Positions 24,399 to 32,268 of a stretch of 64,000 nucleotides of DNA are shown here, piece after piece. The notes beneath the pieces are model-generated. The model was not told where the DNA came from and ran no database searches. It saw only the letters and a program-made list of their open reading frames with translations. Every line of letters starts with the position of its first letter. The stretch's first letter is position 1. Source of the stretch: Micromonospora terminaliae (GTDB lineage: Bacteria > Actinomycetota > Actinomycetes > Mycobacteriales > Micromonosporaceae); assembly GCF_009671205.1 (NCBI RefSeq), contig NZ_CP045309.1:2604001-2668000 (forward strand), read 5' to 3'. The position numbers were made by a program, and so were the translations under genes.

Positions 24399-24887
24399 AT
24401 GAAGGCAAAGACAGTTCTCGGATCGGCGGCGGTCGGCGTGGGCCTCGGCACACTGCTGCTCCCGGCCGCCGCCCTCGCGGACACCACCGTCTCACCGGCC
24501 ACCACCCCGGTCGGCGGGACCGTCGTGCTCACCACGACGTCGTGCAACCCGAAGGCGGGTGACGCGCTCTTCCGCGTCACCGGCCCGAACCGGGATCAGA
24601 ACGTCAGATCCACGACCGCCGCGGCGGGCGGCGGCCTGAGCGCCGAGCTCTTCACCGCCGGGTTCACCCTCGGCACGTACACGGTCACCACCACCTGCGG
24701 CGACGGCAGCAACGGCGGCACGGCCAGCTTCACCGTGACCCCGATCGGCGGCGCGCAGGCCGGCGCCGGCGGCCGGGACGGCGACACCGGCGTGCTGGTC
24801 GCGGGCGGCGCCCTGGCCGCCGCGGCGGTCGCCGGCGGGACGTACGTGCTGGTGCGCCGCCGCCGGCGCGGGACCGCCGTCGCCTGA
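24399..24887 (+). CDS. Secreted/anchored surface protein near a class F sortase
   Basis: A 162-residue exported protein. A Sec signal peptide covers residues 1-28 (KAKTVLG, then hydrophobic to AAALA-DT). The external part has Ig-like strands (TTVSPATTPVGGTVVLTTTSC, YTVTTTCGDGSNGGTASFTVTP), two cysteines and a Gly-rich linker. It ends in a hydrophobic helix LVAGGALAAAAVAGGTYVL followed by RRRRRG. Signal peptide plus C-terminal helix plus basic tail is the layout of sortase substrates, but no clear LPxTG-type motif precedes the helix. The gene is followed by a perfect hairpin and a class F sortase gene, suggesting functional linkage. Confidence 0.85.
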   Translation: MKAKTVLGSAAVGVGLGTLLLPAAALADTTVSPATTPVGGTVVLTTTSCNPKAGDALFRVTGPNRDQNVRSTTAAAGGGLSAELFTAGFTLGTYTVTTTCGDGSNGGTASFTVTPIGGAQAGAGGRDGDTGVLVAGGALAAAAVAGGTYVLVRRRRRGTAVA

Positions 24888-24913
24888 CGGCCCCGCCACA
24901 CCATCCCTGAGCG

Positions 24914-24946
24914 GGTGCCCGCGCCGGTCGGACCGGCGCGGGCACC
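24914..24946 (+). terminator. Perfect 16-bp hairpin between surface-protein and sortase genes
   Basis: Arms 24914-24929 and 24931-24946 (beginning GGTGCCCGCG) are perfectly complementary around a single base, so the real loop must open a few pairs. No T tract follows. It starts 27 bp after the stop of the surface-protein gene and ends 27 bp before the proposed sortase start. It could be a terminator, or could lower sortase expression relative to the upstream gene. Confidence 0.7.
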
Positions 24947-24973
24947 GCGTCCACGACGGACGGAGGTGGGACC

Positions 24974-25624
24974 CTGTCGTCGCAGCGCCACCGGGCGGGC
25001 GGTCCGTCGAGAACCCGCACCGCCGTCATCGTCGCCGCGGTCACCCTGGCGGGCGCCACCGGCGCCGGACTGGTCGCCGCCGGCCTCGGCACCACCTCGA
25101 CCCCGCCGCCCCAGCCGGGCGCCTCGGCGGCGCCGACCGTCGAACCCTCCGGCGCCACCGGCCCGGTGCTCCCCCGCGCCGAGCCGGTCCGCGTCACCAT
25201 CCCGCGGATCGGCGTCGACGCCGACATCGTCCCGGTCGCCACCGACGAGAACGGCGCGCTGGAGGTGCCACCGCTGGACCACCCGGAGATCGCCGGCTGG
25301 TACCGCCGTGGCCCGACGCCGGGCGAGGCCGGCAACGCCGTGCTGGTCGGGCACGTCGACTCGCTGCGCGGCCCGGCGGTCTTCTTCGACCTCGGCCGGC
25401 TGCGCCCCGGCGACACCGTCGAGGTGACCCGGGCCGACGGGCGGGTCGCGGTGTTCACCGTGGACGGTGTCGGGGCGTACCCGAAGGAACATTTCCCCAC
25501 CGAGCGGGTGTACGGGGGCGGCGCCGAGGCCCGGCTCCGGCTCATCACCTGCGGTGGACGGTTCAACCCGCGCACCGGGAGCTATCCGGACAACATCGTG
25601 GTCTTCGCCACCGCGTCCCGCTGA
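24974..25624 (+). CDS. Class F sortase, probable CTG start
   Basis: A membrane-anchored transpeptidase of about 216 residues. The N-terminal segment SSQRHRAGGPSRTR-TAVIVAAVTLAGATGAGLVAAGLG is a basic signal anchor, followed by a Pro/Ala linker and the sortase domain (IPRIGVDADIVPV, GWYRRGPTPGEAGNAVLVGHVD with the catalytic His, LRLITCGGRFN with the catalytic Cys, then Arg at NPRTGSYPDN). The only ATG/GTG/TTG in frame is GTG 25166, which would delete the whole anchor. CTG 24974 lies behind GGAGGTGG (24962-24969), a near-ideal ribosome-binding site, and an in-frame stop at 24908 closes the frame upstream. I therefore propose CTG. Confidence 0.88.
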   Translation: MSSQRHRAGGPSRTRTAVIVAAVTLAGATGAGLVAAGLGTTSTPPPQPGASAAPTVEPSGATGPVLPRAEPVRVTIPRIGVDADIVPVATDENGALEVPPLDHPEIAGWYRRGPTPGEAGNAVLVGHVDSLRGPAVFFDLGRLRPGDTVEVTRADGRVAVFTVDGVGAYPKEHFPTERVYGGGAEARLRLITCGGRFNPRTGSYPDNIVVFATASR

Positions 25625-25699
25625 CGCGGGCCGGACAGTCCCACGCCGCCGGCAGGCCGTACGGTAGGCCGTCAGTTCCTCGGCGGGCGGAGGTGCGCG

Positions 25700-26812
25700 G
25701 TGGGCCGGTCGGCGGCACGGACCCGGTGGGGCGGGCGCCTGCTGCCCGGCCTCCTGACCCGCCTGCTCGGACGCGCCGACGGGGCGGCCGGCCCGGCGCC
25801 CCGGCGGGCGAATCCGGACGCCGTGGTGGACTGCGCGGTCTACGTGGCCGGGCGGCGGGAGCCGGGCCGGCCGCACTACGCCGACGCGTACGACCGGGCC
25901 CGCCGGACCCGGCGCGCGTTCGTCTGGCTCGGGCTGCACGAGCCCGGCGCGGCCGTGATGGCCGCGGTCGGGCGGACCTTCGGGCTGGACGAACTGGCCG
26001 TGGCGCAGGCCCTCGCCGACGGGCACCGCCCCACGGTGCAGCGGCACGGCGACGTGACGCTGCTGGTGCTGCGCACGGCCGGCTACGTGGAGCACACCGA
26101 GCTGACCGCCACCTCCGAGGTGATCGACACCGGCGACGTCATGGTGTTCCTCGGCGACCGGTTCGCGCTCACCGTCCGGCACGGCGCGACCGGCGCGCTG
26201 ACCCCGGTGCGGGAGGACGTGCAGCGCCGGCCGGGCGTGCTGGCCGAGGGGCCGTGGGCGGTGGCGTACGCGGTCTGCGCCCGGATGGTCGACCTCTACC
26301 TGGAGGTCGCGGGGCACCTGGAACGGGACCTGGAACGGGTCGAGGAGAGCGTCTTCGCCCGCGACCGGGACGCCGACATCCAGCACATCTACCAGCTCAA
26401 GCGGGAGGTGGTGGAGTTCAAGCGGGCGGTGCTGCCGTTGCAGGCGCCGCTGCGGGTGCTGCTGGAGCAGCGGGGCGGGGGCCCGCCGCCGGGGCTGCAC
26501 CGCTGGTTCGCCGACGTGGAGAGCCGGCTCACCCGGGCGGTGGACCGCATCGGCTCGTACGACGACCTGCTCAACTCGATCCTCCAGTCCCGGCTGGCGC
26601 AGCTCGCCGTCGAGCAGAACAACGACATGCGCAAGATCGCGGCGTGGGCGGCGATCGCCGCGACGCAGACCGCCGTGGCCGGCGTCTACGGGATGAACTT
26701 CACGCACATGCCGGAGCTGGGCTGGCGCTACGGCTACGCGGGGGCGCTGCTGCTCATGGCGGCGGCCGCGGTCACCCTGCACCGGCTGTTCCGCCGCTCC
26801 GGCTGGCTCTGA
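25700..26812 (+). CDS. CorA-family divalent cation transporter
   Basis: A 370-residue magnesium/cobalt channel. A large cytoplasmic domain (about 40-300) contains FVWLGLHEPG, VMVFLGDRFALTVRHG and the long helix region QHIYQLKREVVEFKRAVLPL. Two C-terminal membrane helices follow. The first ends with the signature YGMNF just before the external loop, and the second is GALLLMAAAAVTLHRLF. The family forms pentamers. The start GTG 25700 is in a weak ribosome-binding context (GGCGGGCGGAGG upstream). It converges on the phosphotransferase gene with a 4-bp gap. Confidence 0.94.
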   Translation: MGRSAARTRWGGRLLPGLLTRLLGRADGAAGPAPRRANPDAVVDCAVYVAGRREPGRPHYADAYDRARRTRRAFVWLGLHEPGAAVMAAVGRTFGLDELAVAQALADGHRPTVQRHGDVTLLVLRTAGYVEHTELTATSEVIDTGDVMVFLGDRFALTVRHGATGALTPVREDVQRRPGVLAEGPWAVAYAVCARMVDLYLEVAGHLERDLERVEESVFARDRDADIQHIYQLKREVVEFKRAVLPLQAPLRVLLEQRGGGPPPGLHRWFADVESRLTRAVDRIGSYDDLLNSILQSRLAQLAVEQNNDMRKIAAWAAIAATQTAVAGVYGMNFTHMPELGWRYGYAGALLLMAAAAVTLHRLFRRSGWL

Positions 26813-26816
26813 GGAG

Positions 26817-27815
26817 TCACGCGCCCTCCAGGTCGGACAGCTCGGCGTCGAGCAGCCCGGCCAGCCGGGCCACCCGGCCCGGGTCGGACTCGGCCGTGAT
26901 GCCCCGGCTGGGCATCTCCACGGTCATGAGCAGGTAGAGGTGCAGCCGGTAGAGCCCGAGCCGGCGGCGCGCCCCGGCGTCCAGCGGGAACGGCGCGGCC
27001 GCCCGGTAGGCCCGCACGAGGGGGTCGTCCGGCTCGTCCTCGGCGCGCCGGAACAACAGCGGCGACACCAGGTCCAGCAGGGGGTCGCCCCAGAGGTGGC
27101 GCTCGCCGTCGACCAGCCCGGTGAGCCGGGGCGTCCCGTCGGGGTCGTCGAGCGCGAGGACGTTGCCGGCCCAGCCGTCGAAGTGCAGCAGCGCCGGGCG
27201 GCGGACCGCGTCGAGGACGCCGGCGTGCCGGTCGACCAGCTCGCGGATCCGGGCCGCCGGCACGGGCAGCGGCACCGACCAGTCGGCCGCGTCGGCGAGC
27301 AGGTCGTCCAGCATGGCCGTGTACGCCCCGCGCCAGGTGGGCGCGCTCGCCCGGCCGCCGTCGTAGCCGTAACGGCCGCCGGTGACGCCGTGCAGCGCGG
27401 CCAGCGCCCGGCCGAGCTCGGCCCGGAGCGGGCCTACCTCGGCGCCGGCCTGGCTCAGGTCCCACAGGGTGCGCCCGGGCAGCAGGCCGGTGAGCAGCCA
27501 GTCGCCGAGCACCGTGTCGCGCCCGTGGTGCAGCAGCGGCGGCACGGGCACCGCGGGCGCCCGCGCGGCGACCAGCCGCAGGTAGCGCGCCTCCGCGCCG
27601 ATCATGTCCCGCTCGTAGCGCAGCAGCGGCACGTGCGGCGGCGGGCCCACCTTCAGCGCCACGGCCCGCCCGTCGTCGAGGGTCGCCCACCAGACGGCGG
27701 CGAACCCGCCGCCGGTCAGCGGCCCGCAGTCGGTCACGCCCGCCGTGGGGCCGAGCGACGCCGCCACGTAGCGCCGGACCTGATCCGGGTCGAGGAGGCG
27801 TTGGGTCGGGCTCAT
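26817..27815 (-). CDS. APH-like phosphotransferase family protein
   Basis: A 332-residue protein-kinase-like fold of the aminoglycoside phosphotransferase (APH) superfamily. A Gly-rich loop GPLTGGGFAAVWWATL, Lys in AVALKVG, catalytic-loop ALLHFDGWAGNVL (His-x-Asp...Asn) and metal-binding TGLVDGERHLWGDPLLDL are visible. These proteins phosphorylate small hydroxyl compounds such as drugs, homoserine or fructosamine; the substrate here is unknown. I place the start at ATG 27815 after CGGGAG; a GTG nine bases earlier, near a TAGCGT -10, would also work. Confidence 0.88.
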   Translation of the reverse strand: MSPTQRLLDPDQVRRYVAASLGPTAGVTDCGPLTGGGFAAVWWATLDDGRAVALKVGPPPHVPLLRYERDMIGAEARYLRLVAARAPAVPVPPLLHHGRDTVLGDWLLTGLLPGRTLWDLSQAGAEVGPLRAELGRALAALHGVTGGRYGYDGGRASAPTWRGAYTAMLDDLLADAADWSVPLPVPAARIRELVDRHAGVLDAVRRPALLHFDGWAGNVLALDDPDGTPRLTGLVDGERHLWGDPLLDLVSPLLFRRAEDEPDDPLVRAYRAAAPFPLDAGARRRLGLYRLHLYLLMTVEMPSRGITAESDPGRVARLAGLLDAELSDLEGA

Positions 27816-27894
27816 CTCCCGCACCACGCTAGCGGGCCGGCCGGGCCGGCGCTGTCCCGGAATCCGCCGGGCGGGGTTCCGTAGGCTGGCGCGC

Positions 27895-28671
27895 ATGATG
27901 TGGCGGCGGTACGTGGCGATCGGCGACAGCACCACCGAGGGTCTGGACGACCCGGACGAGGCGGGCGGCTACCGGGGCTGGGCCGACCGGTTCGCCCTCG
28001 CGGTGGCCCGGGCCCAGGGCGGCCTGGAGTACGCGAACCTGGCCATCCGCGGCCGCACCACCGCGCGGATCCGGAGCGAGCAGCTGCCGGTGGCGCTGGA
28101 GCTGGCGCCCGACCTGGCGACCGTGGTGGCCGGCATGAACGACGTGCTCCGGCCGTCGTTCGACGCCGATCGGGTGGTCGAGGACGTGCGCGCCATGCAG
28201 AGCGCGCTGGTCGGCCAGGGCGCGACCGTGCTCACCTTCACCCTGCCCGACCCGGCGCCGGTGATGCCGCTGGCCCGCCCGCTGCGCGGGCGGGTGCTGG
28301 CGCTCAACGAGGCGGTCCGGGCGGCCACCGCGGAGACCGGGGCGACCCTGCTCGACCTGGGCGCGCACGCGGTGTCCTCGGACCCCCGGCTGTGGAGCGA
28401 CGACCGGCTGCACGCCAACACCGCCGGCCACGAGCGGATCGCCGCGGCGCTCGCGCACACCGCCGGCCTGCCCGGGTACGACGACTCGTGGTCGCACCCG
28501 CTGCCGGTGGCTCCCCGCCGGCGCCGGCGGGAGGCGGTCCGCGCCGAGCTGGCGTGGACCCGGCGGCACCTGCTGCCCTGGCTGGGCCGGCACCTGCGCG
28601 GGCGCTCCTCCGGCGACGACCGGGTGGCGAAGCGGCCGGTGCCGCTGCCCGTGGAGCTGCCGGCGTCCTGA
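27895..28671 (+). CDS. SGNH/GDSL hydrolase
   Basis: A 258-residue esterase-type hydrolase. Block I is YVAIGDSTTEG with nucleophile Ser12, block II has Gly in ANLAIRGRTT, block III is VVAGMNDVL (Asn of the oxyanion hole) and block V is SDDRLHANTAGHERIA (Asp and His). No signal peptide is present, so it is cytosolic. The last 30 residues are basic (RSSGDDRVAKRPVPLPVELP). The DNA encoding them is repeated at 30332-30419, beyond the next gene, in a form that no longer has the stop codon. Confidence 0.92.
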   Translation: MMWRRYVAIGDSTTEGLDDPDEAGGYRGWADRFALAVARAQGGLEYANLAIRGRTTARIRSEQLPVALELAPDLATVVAGMNDVLRPSFDADRVVEDVRAMQSALVGQGATVLTFTLPDPAPVMPLARPLRGRVLALNEAVRAATAETGATLLDLGAHAVSSDPRLWSDDRLHANTAGHERIAAALAHTAGLPGYDDSWSHPLPVAPRRRRREAVRAELAWTRRHLLPWLGRHLRGRSSGDDRVAKRPVPLPVELPAS

Positions 28672-28673
28672 GC
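28586..28673 (+). repeat. Direct repeat copy 1 (3' end of SGNH hydrolase gene)
   Basis: This 88-bp segment, which codes the last 28 residues and stop of the SGNH hydrolase, matches 30332-30419 in direct orientation with 84 of 88 bases identical (differences at 28611, 28652, 28661 and 28669). The copies flank the PhoX-like gene exactly. Confidence 0.9.
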
Positions 28674-28731
28674 AGCCCGACCAGGCGGAGCTGCGGTCCG
28701 GAACCGCCGCCCCGGCGACCCGGCCGGAGGG

Positions 28732-28760
28732 TTGCCAGGCGGCGGACAGGTGACGAGGAT
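28732..28760 (+). promoter_or_regulatory. Candidate promoter of the PhoX-like gene
   Basis: TTGCCA (28732-28737) and GAGGAT (28755-28760) are separated by 17 bp in the 149-bp gap before the PhoX-like gene. The spacing fits a housekeeping promoter; the -10 is weak. No direct Pho-box repeat was recognised. Confidence 0.35.
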
Positions 28761-28820
28761 CACTCGGAGGATCGGTCCCCGGCCTCGATGGACGGAGACC
28801 CGGCGACAAAGGAGTCCCCG

Positions 28821-30296
28821 ATGCCTGATCTCCACCGGCGCACCCTGCTGCGCGGCGCCGCCACCGCGGCCGGCGGCGCCGTCCTCGGCGGCCCGTTCCT
28901 CGGGTTCGTGGCGCGCGGCGAGGCCGGCGCGGCCGGCCGGCGCCCGGCACCCCAGCCGACACTGGGGCCGGTGCCCGATCTGCGCGACGGCGCGGTCCGC
29001 CTGCACCTGCCCCCCGGCTTCCAGTACCGCTCCTTCCACGACACCGAGTTCCCGGTCACCCTCGACGACGGCACGCGGCTGCCCGGCCGGCACGACGGCA
29101 TGGGCGCCTTCCGCGGGCCGGACGGCACCGTCCGGCTGGTCCGCAACCACGAGGTGAACAACCCGGGCCCCGCCTTCGGCGACGCCGCCGCGGCGTACGA
29201 CCCGATGGCGCAGGGCGGCACCACCACGGTCGAGGTCACCCGCCACGGCGAGGTCCGGCGCTCGTGGACCAGTTTGAACGGCACCATGATGAACTGCTCC
29301 GGCGGCCGGATGCCCTGGGGCAGCTGGATCACCTGCGAGGAGACGGTCAACGGGCCGGACGTCGGCCCGGACTTCACGGGCGCCTCCAACGTGCCCCTCA
29401 CCAAGCCGCACGGCTTCATCTACGAGGTGCCGGCGGGCGGGCGGTCGGACCGGGCGCCGGTCACCGCCGCCGGACGGTTCGCGCACGAGTCGGTGGCCTA
29501 CGACCCGCGCGGCGGGCACCTCTACCTGACCGAGGACAACTTCGGCTACCCGTCCGGCTTCTACCGGTACACGCCACCGGTGGACCCCATGAAGCGCGGC
29601 CGGCTGACCGACGGGGGCCGGCTGCAGATGCTCGCGGTGCGCGGCCGCCGCAATCTGAACCTGGCCGCGGCGCAGCGGCGGCACGCGACGTACCCGGTGC
29701 AGTGGGTGGACATCGACGACCCGGCGCCGCGGTTCCCGTACACCCCCGGGCAGGTCGCGCCGACGACGAACGACCAGGCGCTGACGTACGTGTCGCGGCA
29801 GGGCTGGGACCGGGGCGCCGCCTACTTCTCCCGGCTGGAGGGGTCGGCGTACGACGACGGCGTCGTCTACTTCACCGCCACCCAGGGCGGTGGCCCCGCG
29901 GAGACGTCGACCGGCCCGGTGGCCGACGGGTACGGCAACGGGCACGGCCAGGTGTGGGCGTACGACTGCCGGGCGCAGGTGCTGCGGCTGGTGTACGAGT
30001 CGCCCGGGCCGGATGTGCTGGACTTCCCGGACAACGTGACCACCAGCCCGCGCGGCACGCTGGTGGTCTGCGAGGACAACGTGGACGACAACTACGTCCG
30101 CGGGCTCACCCCGCGCGGCGAGTTGTTCGACATCGCGTTGAACCGGCTGGTCAGCAGCACCGGAGCGGACCGCTCCAACGACGAGTTCGCCGGTTCCACC
30201 TTCAGCCCGGACGGGCACACCCTGTTCGTCAACATCCAGGCGAGCCGCGGCATGACGTTCGCGATCTGGGGTGACTGGTCCCGGATCGGGGTCTGA
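28821..30296 (+). CDS. PhoX-like (DUF839) Tat-exported phosphatase-family protein
   Basis: A 491-residue exported protein with a Tat signal (HRRTLLRGAATAAGGAVLGG, twin Arg). The mature region has the PhoX/DUF839 beta-propeller signatures: DGMGAFRGPDGTVRLVRNHE, SGGRMPWGSWITCEETV, KPHGFIYEV, GRFAHESVAYDPRGGHLYLTED, LTYVSRQGWDRG, and VCEDN followed by STFSPDGHTLFVNIQ. PhoX phosphatases bind iron and calcium through Glu and Asp in these motifs. ATG 28821 follows AAAGGAG. The gene is bracketed by an 88-bp duplication of the previous gene's 3' end, suggesting a later insertion or exchange. Confidence 0.92.
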   Translation: MPDLHRRTLLRGAATAAGGAVLGGPFLGFVARGEAGAAGRRPAPQPTLGPVPDLRDGAVRLHLPPGFQYRSFHDTEFPVTLDDGTRLPGRHDGMGAFRGPDGTVRLVRNHEVNNPGPAFGDAAAAYDPMAQGGTTTVEVTRHGEVRRSWTSLNGTMMNCSGGRMPWGSWITCEETVNGPDVGPDFTGASNVPLTKPHGFIYEVPAGGRSDRAPVTAAGRFAHESVAYDPRGGHLYLTEDNFGYPSGFYRYTPPVDPMKRGRLTDGGRLQMLAVRGRRNLNLAAAQRRHATYPVQWVDIDDPAPRFPYTPGQVAPTTNDQALTYVSRQGWDRGAAYFSRLEGSAYDDGVVYFTATQGGGPAETSTGPVADGYGNGHGQVWAYDCRAQVLRLVYESPGPDVLDFPDNVTTSPRGTLVVCEDNVDDNYVRGLTPRGELFDIALNRLVSSTGADRSNDEFAGSTFSPDGHTLFVNIQASRGMTFAIWGDWSRIGV

Positions 30297-30303
30297 GGCA
30301 CCG

Positions 30304-30337
30304 GCCGGCGGCGGGTGGGGACCCACCCGCCGCCGGC
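30304..30337 (+). terminator. Terminator after the PhoX-like gene
   Basis: A perfect 16-bp inverted repeat (30304-30319 and 30322-30337) with a 2-base centre starts 8 bp after the PhoX-like stop. Its second arm runs into the first bases of the duplicated SGNH 3' end. Confidence 0.8.
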
Positions 30338-30419
30338 ACCTGCGCGGGCGCTCCTCGGGCGACGACCGGGTGGCGAAGCGGCCGGTGCCGCTGCCCGGGG
30401 AGCTGCGGGCGTCCGGAGC
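30332..30419 (+). repeat. Direct repeat copy 2 (decayed SGNH gene end)
   Basis: The same 88 bp as 28586-28673 at 95 percent identity. In the matching frame it reads HLRGRSSGDDRVAKRPVPLP, but the TGA is changed to GGA, so the frame runs on to 30504. It lies past the terminator of the PhoX-like gene and before the end of the convergent MFS gene; I see no start codon or gene of its own. Confidence 0.88.
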
Positions 30420-30425
30420 GCCGGA

Positions 30426-31649
30426 TCAGCCGGCCACCGGCACCGGGGACGGGCGCCCCGCGCCGCGCACGGCCGGGCCGATGCCGGCCGCCGCGGCCGC
30501 GTAGAGGGCGGCGAAGGCCAGCCAGCCCGGTCCGCCCCCGTCGACGATCAGCCAGGTCAGCAGCACCGGGCCGAGCATCCGGGCCAGCGGCACCCCGACG
30601 CCGAAGAAACCCTGGTAGAGGCCGTGCCGGTCGGCCGGCGCCAGGTCGAAGCTGAGCTGCCAGGCACCGGCGCCGTGCGCCATCTCGGCGTACACCTGGG
30701 CGCCGGCGCCCAGCAGCAGGAGCGCGGCCGCCGGCCAGGCCCCGGCGGCGGTGGCCGACAACGCGAACAGCGCGCAGGCCACGACCATGGCCGCGCCGGC
30801 CCGGCGCAGCGCGCGCACCGCGCCGGCCGGGTCGGTCACCCGCCGGGCCACCCGCACCTGGGCGAGCATCACCGCGACCGTGTTGACGACCAGGAGCGCC
30901 GCGGCCACCCAGGCGGGCGCCGCGGTACGCCGGGCCACCCAGAGCGGCAGGACCAGGCTGAGCAGCGGCAGGTACAGCATGAGGACCGCGTTCAGGGCGG
31001 TGAGCAGCGCGTAGCGCCGGTCCCGGAGCACCGCGAGACGACCGCCGCCCGCCGCGGGCCGCACCGCCGGGCCGCTTCCTGCGGGAAGGCGCCGCAGCAG
31101 CACGGCCGTGGTCAGGAAGGCCGCCGCGTCGAGCAGGAGCACCGACCGGTACGCCCCGGCGGTGTGCGCCCAGAGCGCCAGTCCGCCGAGCGCCGCGCCC
31201 AGGCCGAGGCCGGCGTTCGCCACCGACTGCAGGCGTGCCCGCACCCCGGTCCGGCGGTCCGGCTCGACCAGCCGCGCCAGGAGCGCCTGCCGCACCGCCG
31301 CCAGCGCGGTCTGGCAGCCGGCGTAGAGGCAGGCCACCAGCACGAACCAGGCCGCCCCGCGAACGAGCAGGAAGGCGGCGACGGCCAGCGCCGTGGCGGC
31401 GGCCAGCCCGACGGCGACCCGGCGCGCGTCCCGCCGGTCGGCGGCGTGCCCGGCCGGCACGCCGGCCAGCAGGCCCACCGCCCAGCCGGCGGACAGGCCG
31501 AGCCCGACCTGGCCGGGTGACAGGCCCACCACCTGCGTGAAGTAGAGCGCCGAGGTGACGAGGAAGGCGCCGTCCCCGACCGAGTTGGCGAGCTGCGCGA
31601 GGGCGAGCGTGCGCGCCGGGCCGGGCGCGGGCAGCAGGCGGCCGGACAC
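30426..31649 (-). CDS. MFS transporter
   Basis: A 407-residue, about 12-helix major-facilitator protein. Visible marks are LANSVGDGAFLVTSALYFTQVVGLSPGQ, AGVPAGHAADRRDARRVAVG (loop 2-3 signature), and QALLARLVEPDRRTGVRARLQSVANAGLGLG. A further one, PADRHGLYQGFFGVGVPLARMLGP, is typical of the MdtH/YfcJ-like DHA1 branch. The start is GTG 31649, one base after the stop of the upstream mycothiol-nitroreductase-like gene, so the two form a tight operon. The substrate is unknown. Confidence 0.9.
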   Translation of the reverse strand: MSGRLLPAPGPARTLALAQLANSVGDGAFLVTSALYFTQVVGLSPGQVGLGLSAGWAVGLLAGVPAGHAADRRDARRVAVGLAAATALAVAAFLLVRGAAWFVLVACLYAGCQTALAAVRQALLARLVEPDRRTGVRARLQSVANAGLGLGAALGGLALWAHTAGAYRSVLLLDAAAFLTTAVLLRRLPAGSGPAVRPAAGGGRLAVLRDRRYALLTALNAVLMLYLPLLSLVLPLWVARRTAAPAWVAAALLVVNTVAVMLAQVRVARRVTDPAGAVRALRRAGAAMVVACALFALSATAAGAWPAAALLLLGAGAQVYAEMAHGAGAWQLSFDLAPADRHGLYQGFFGVGVPLARMLGPVLLTWLIVDGGGPGWLAFAALYAAAAAGIGPAVRGAGRPSPVPVAG

Positions 31650-31650
31650 G

Positions 31651-32268
31651 TCAGCGCTCGATCGGCCGGCGCGTCCGCGCCCGCTTCAGCTCGAAGAACC
31701 CGTCGGTGCCGGAGACCAGCAGCACCCCGTCCCAGAGCCGGCCGGCGGCCTCGCCGCGCGGGATCGGCGCCACCACCGGCCCGAAGAACGCGTTCACCCG
31801 CCCGTCGGGGCCGGTGACGTGGATGGTCGGCGTGCCGAGGTCCTCGCCCACCGGGGCCAGCCCGGCCTGGTGGCTGGCCAGCAGGGCCGCGTCGTGCTCG
31901 GTCGTGTCGGCGGCATCGGCCAGGTCGACGGGCAGGCCGACCTCGGTCAGCGCCGCCACGTACAGCTCCCGGCCGATCGGGGCGCCCTCGTGGTGGATCC
32001 GCTCGCCGAGTGCCGTGTAGAGGTCGCGCAGCACCTCGGGGCCGCACTTCTGCGCGGCGGCCACGCAGACCCGGACCGGGCCAAGACCCGGCTTCAGCCA
32101 CTCCTGATACCACTCCTCCAGGTCCGCGCGCCCCTCGTTGAGCAGCGACAGGCTCAGCACGTGGAACCGGACGCGGACCTCGCGGACCCGCTCCACCTCC
32201 AGCAGCCAGCGGGAGGCGTTCCACGCCCACGGGCAGCGCGGGTCGAACCACATGTCGGCGGTGGTCAT
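31651..32268 (-). CDS. Mycothiol-dependent nitroreductase-like DsbA-fold protein, CPWA active site
   Basis: A 205-residue DsbA-fold oxidoreductase close to mycobacterial Rv2466c, which reduces nitro-prodrugs with mycothiol. Shared signatures are ADMWFDPRCPWAWNASRWLLEVE, FHVLSLSLLNEGRADL, LYTALGERIHHEG, VGEDLGTPTIHV, FFGPVVAPIPRGEEA-like, and FFELKRARTRRP. Rv2466c uses CPWC; here the second Cys is Ala (CPWA), so only the attacking cysteine remains. A mycothiol-only (monothiol) mechanism is expected. The gene is first in an operon with an MFS exporter. Confidence 0.92.
   Translation of the reverse strand: MTTADMWFDPRCPWAWNASRWLLEVERVREVRVRFHVLSLSLLNEGRADLEEWYQEWLKPGLGPVRVCVAAAQKCGPEVLRDLYTALGERIHHEGAPIGRELYVAALTEVGLPVDLADAADTTEHDAALLASHQAGLAPVGEDLGTPTIHVTGPDGRVNAFFGPVVAPIPRGEAAGRLWDGVLLVSGTDGFFELKRARTRRPIER

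Noticed and set aside
28586..30419. A transposon with terminal direct repeats around the PhoX-like gene
   Set aside because: There is no transposase or terminal inverted repeat; the repeats are a duplicated gene end.
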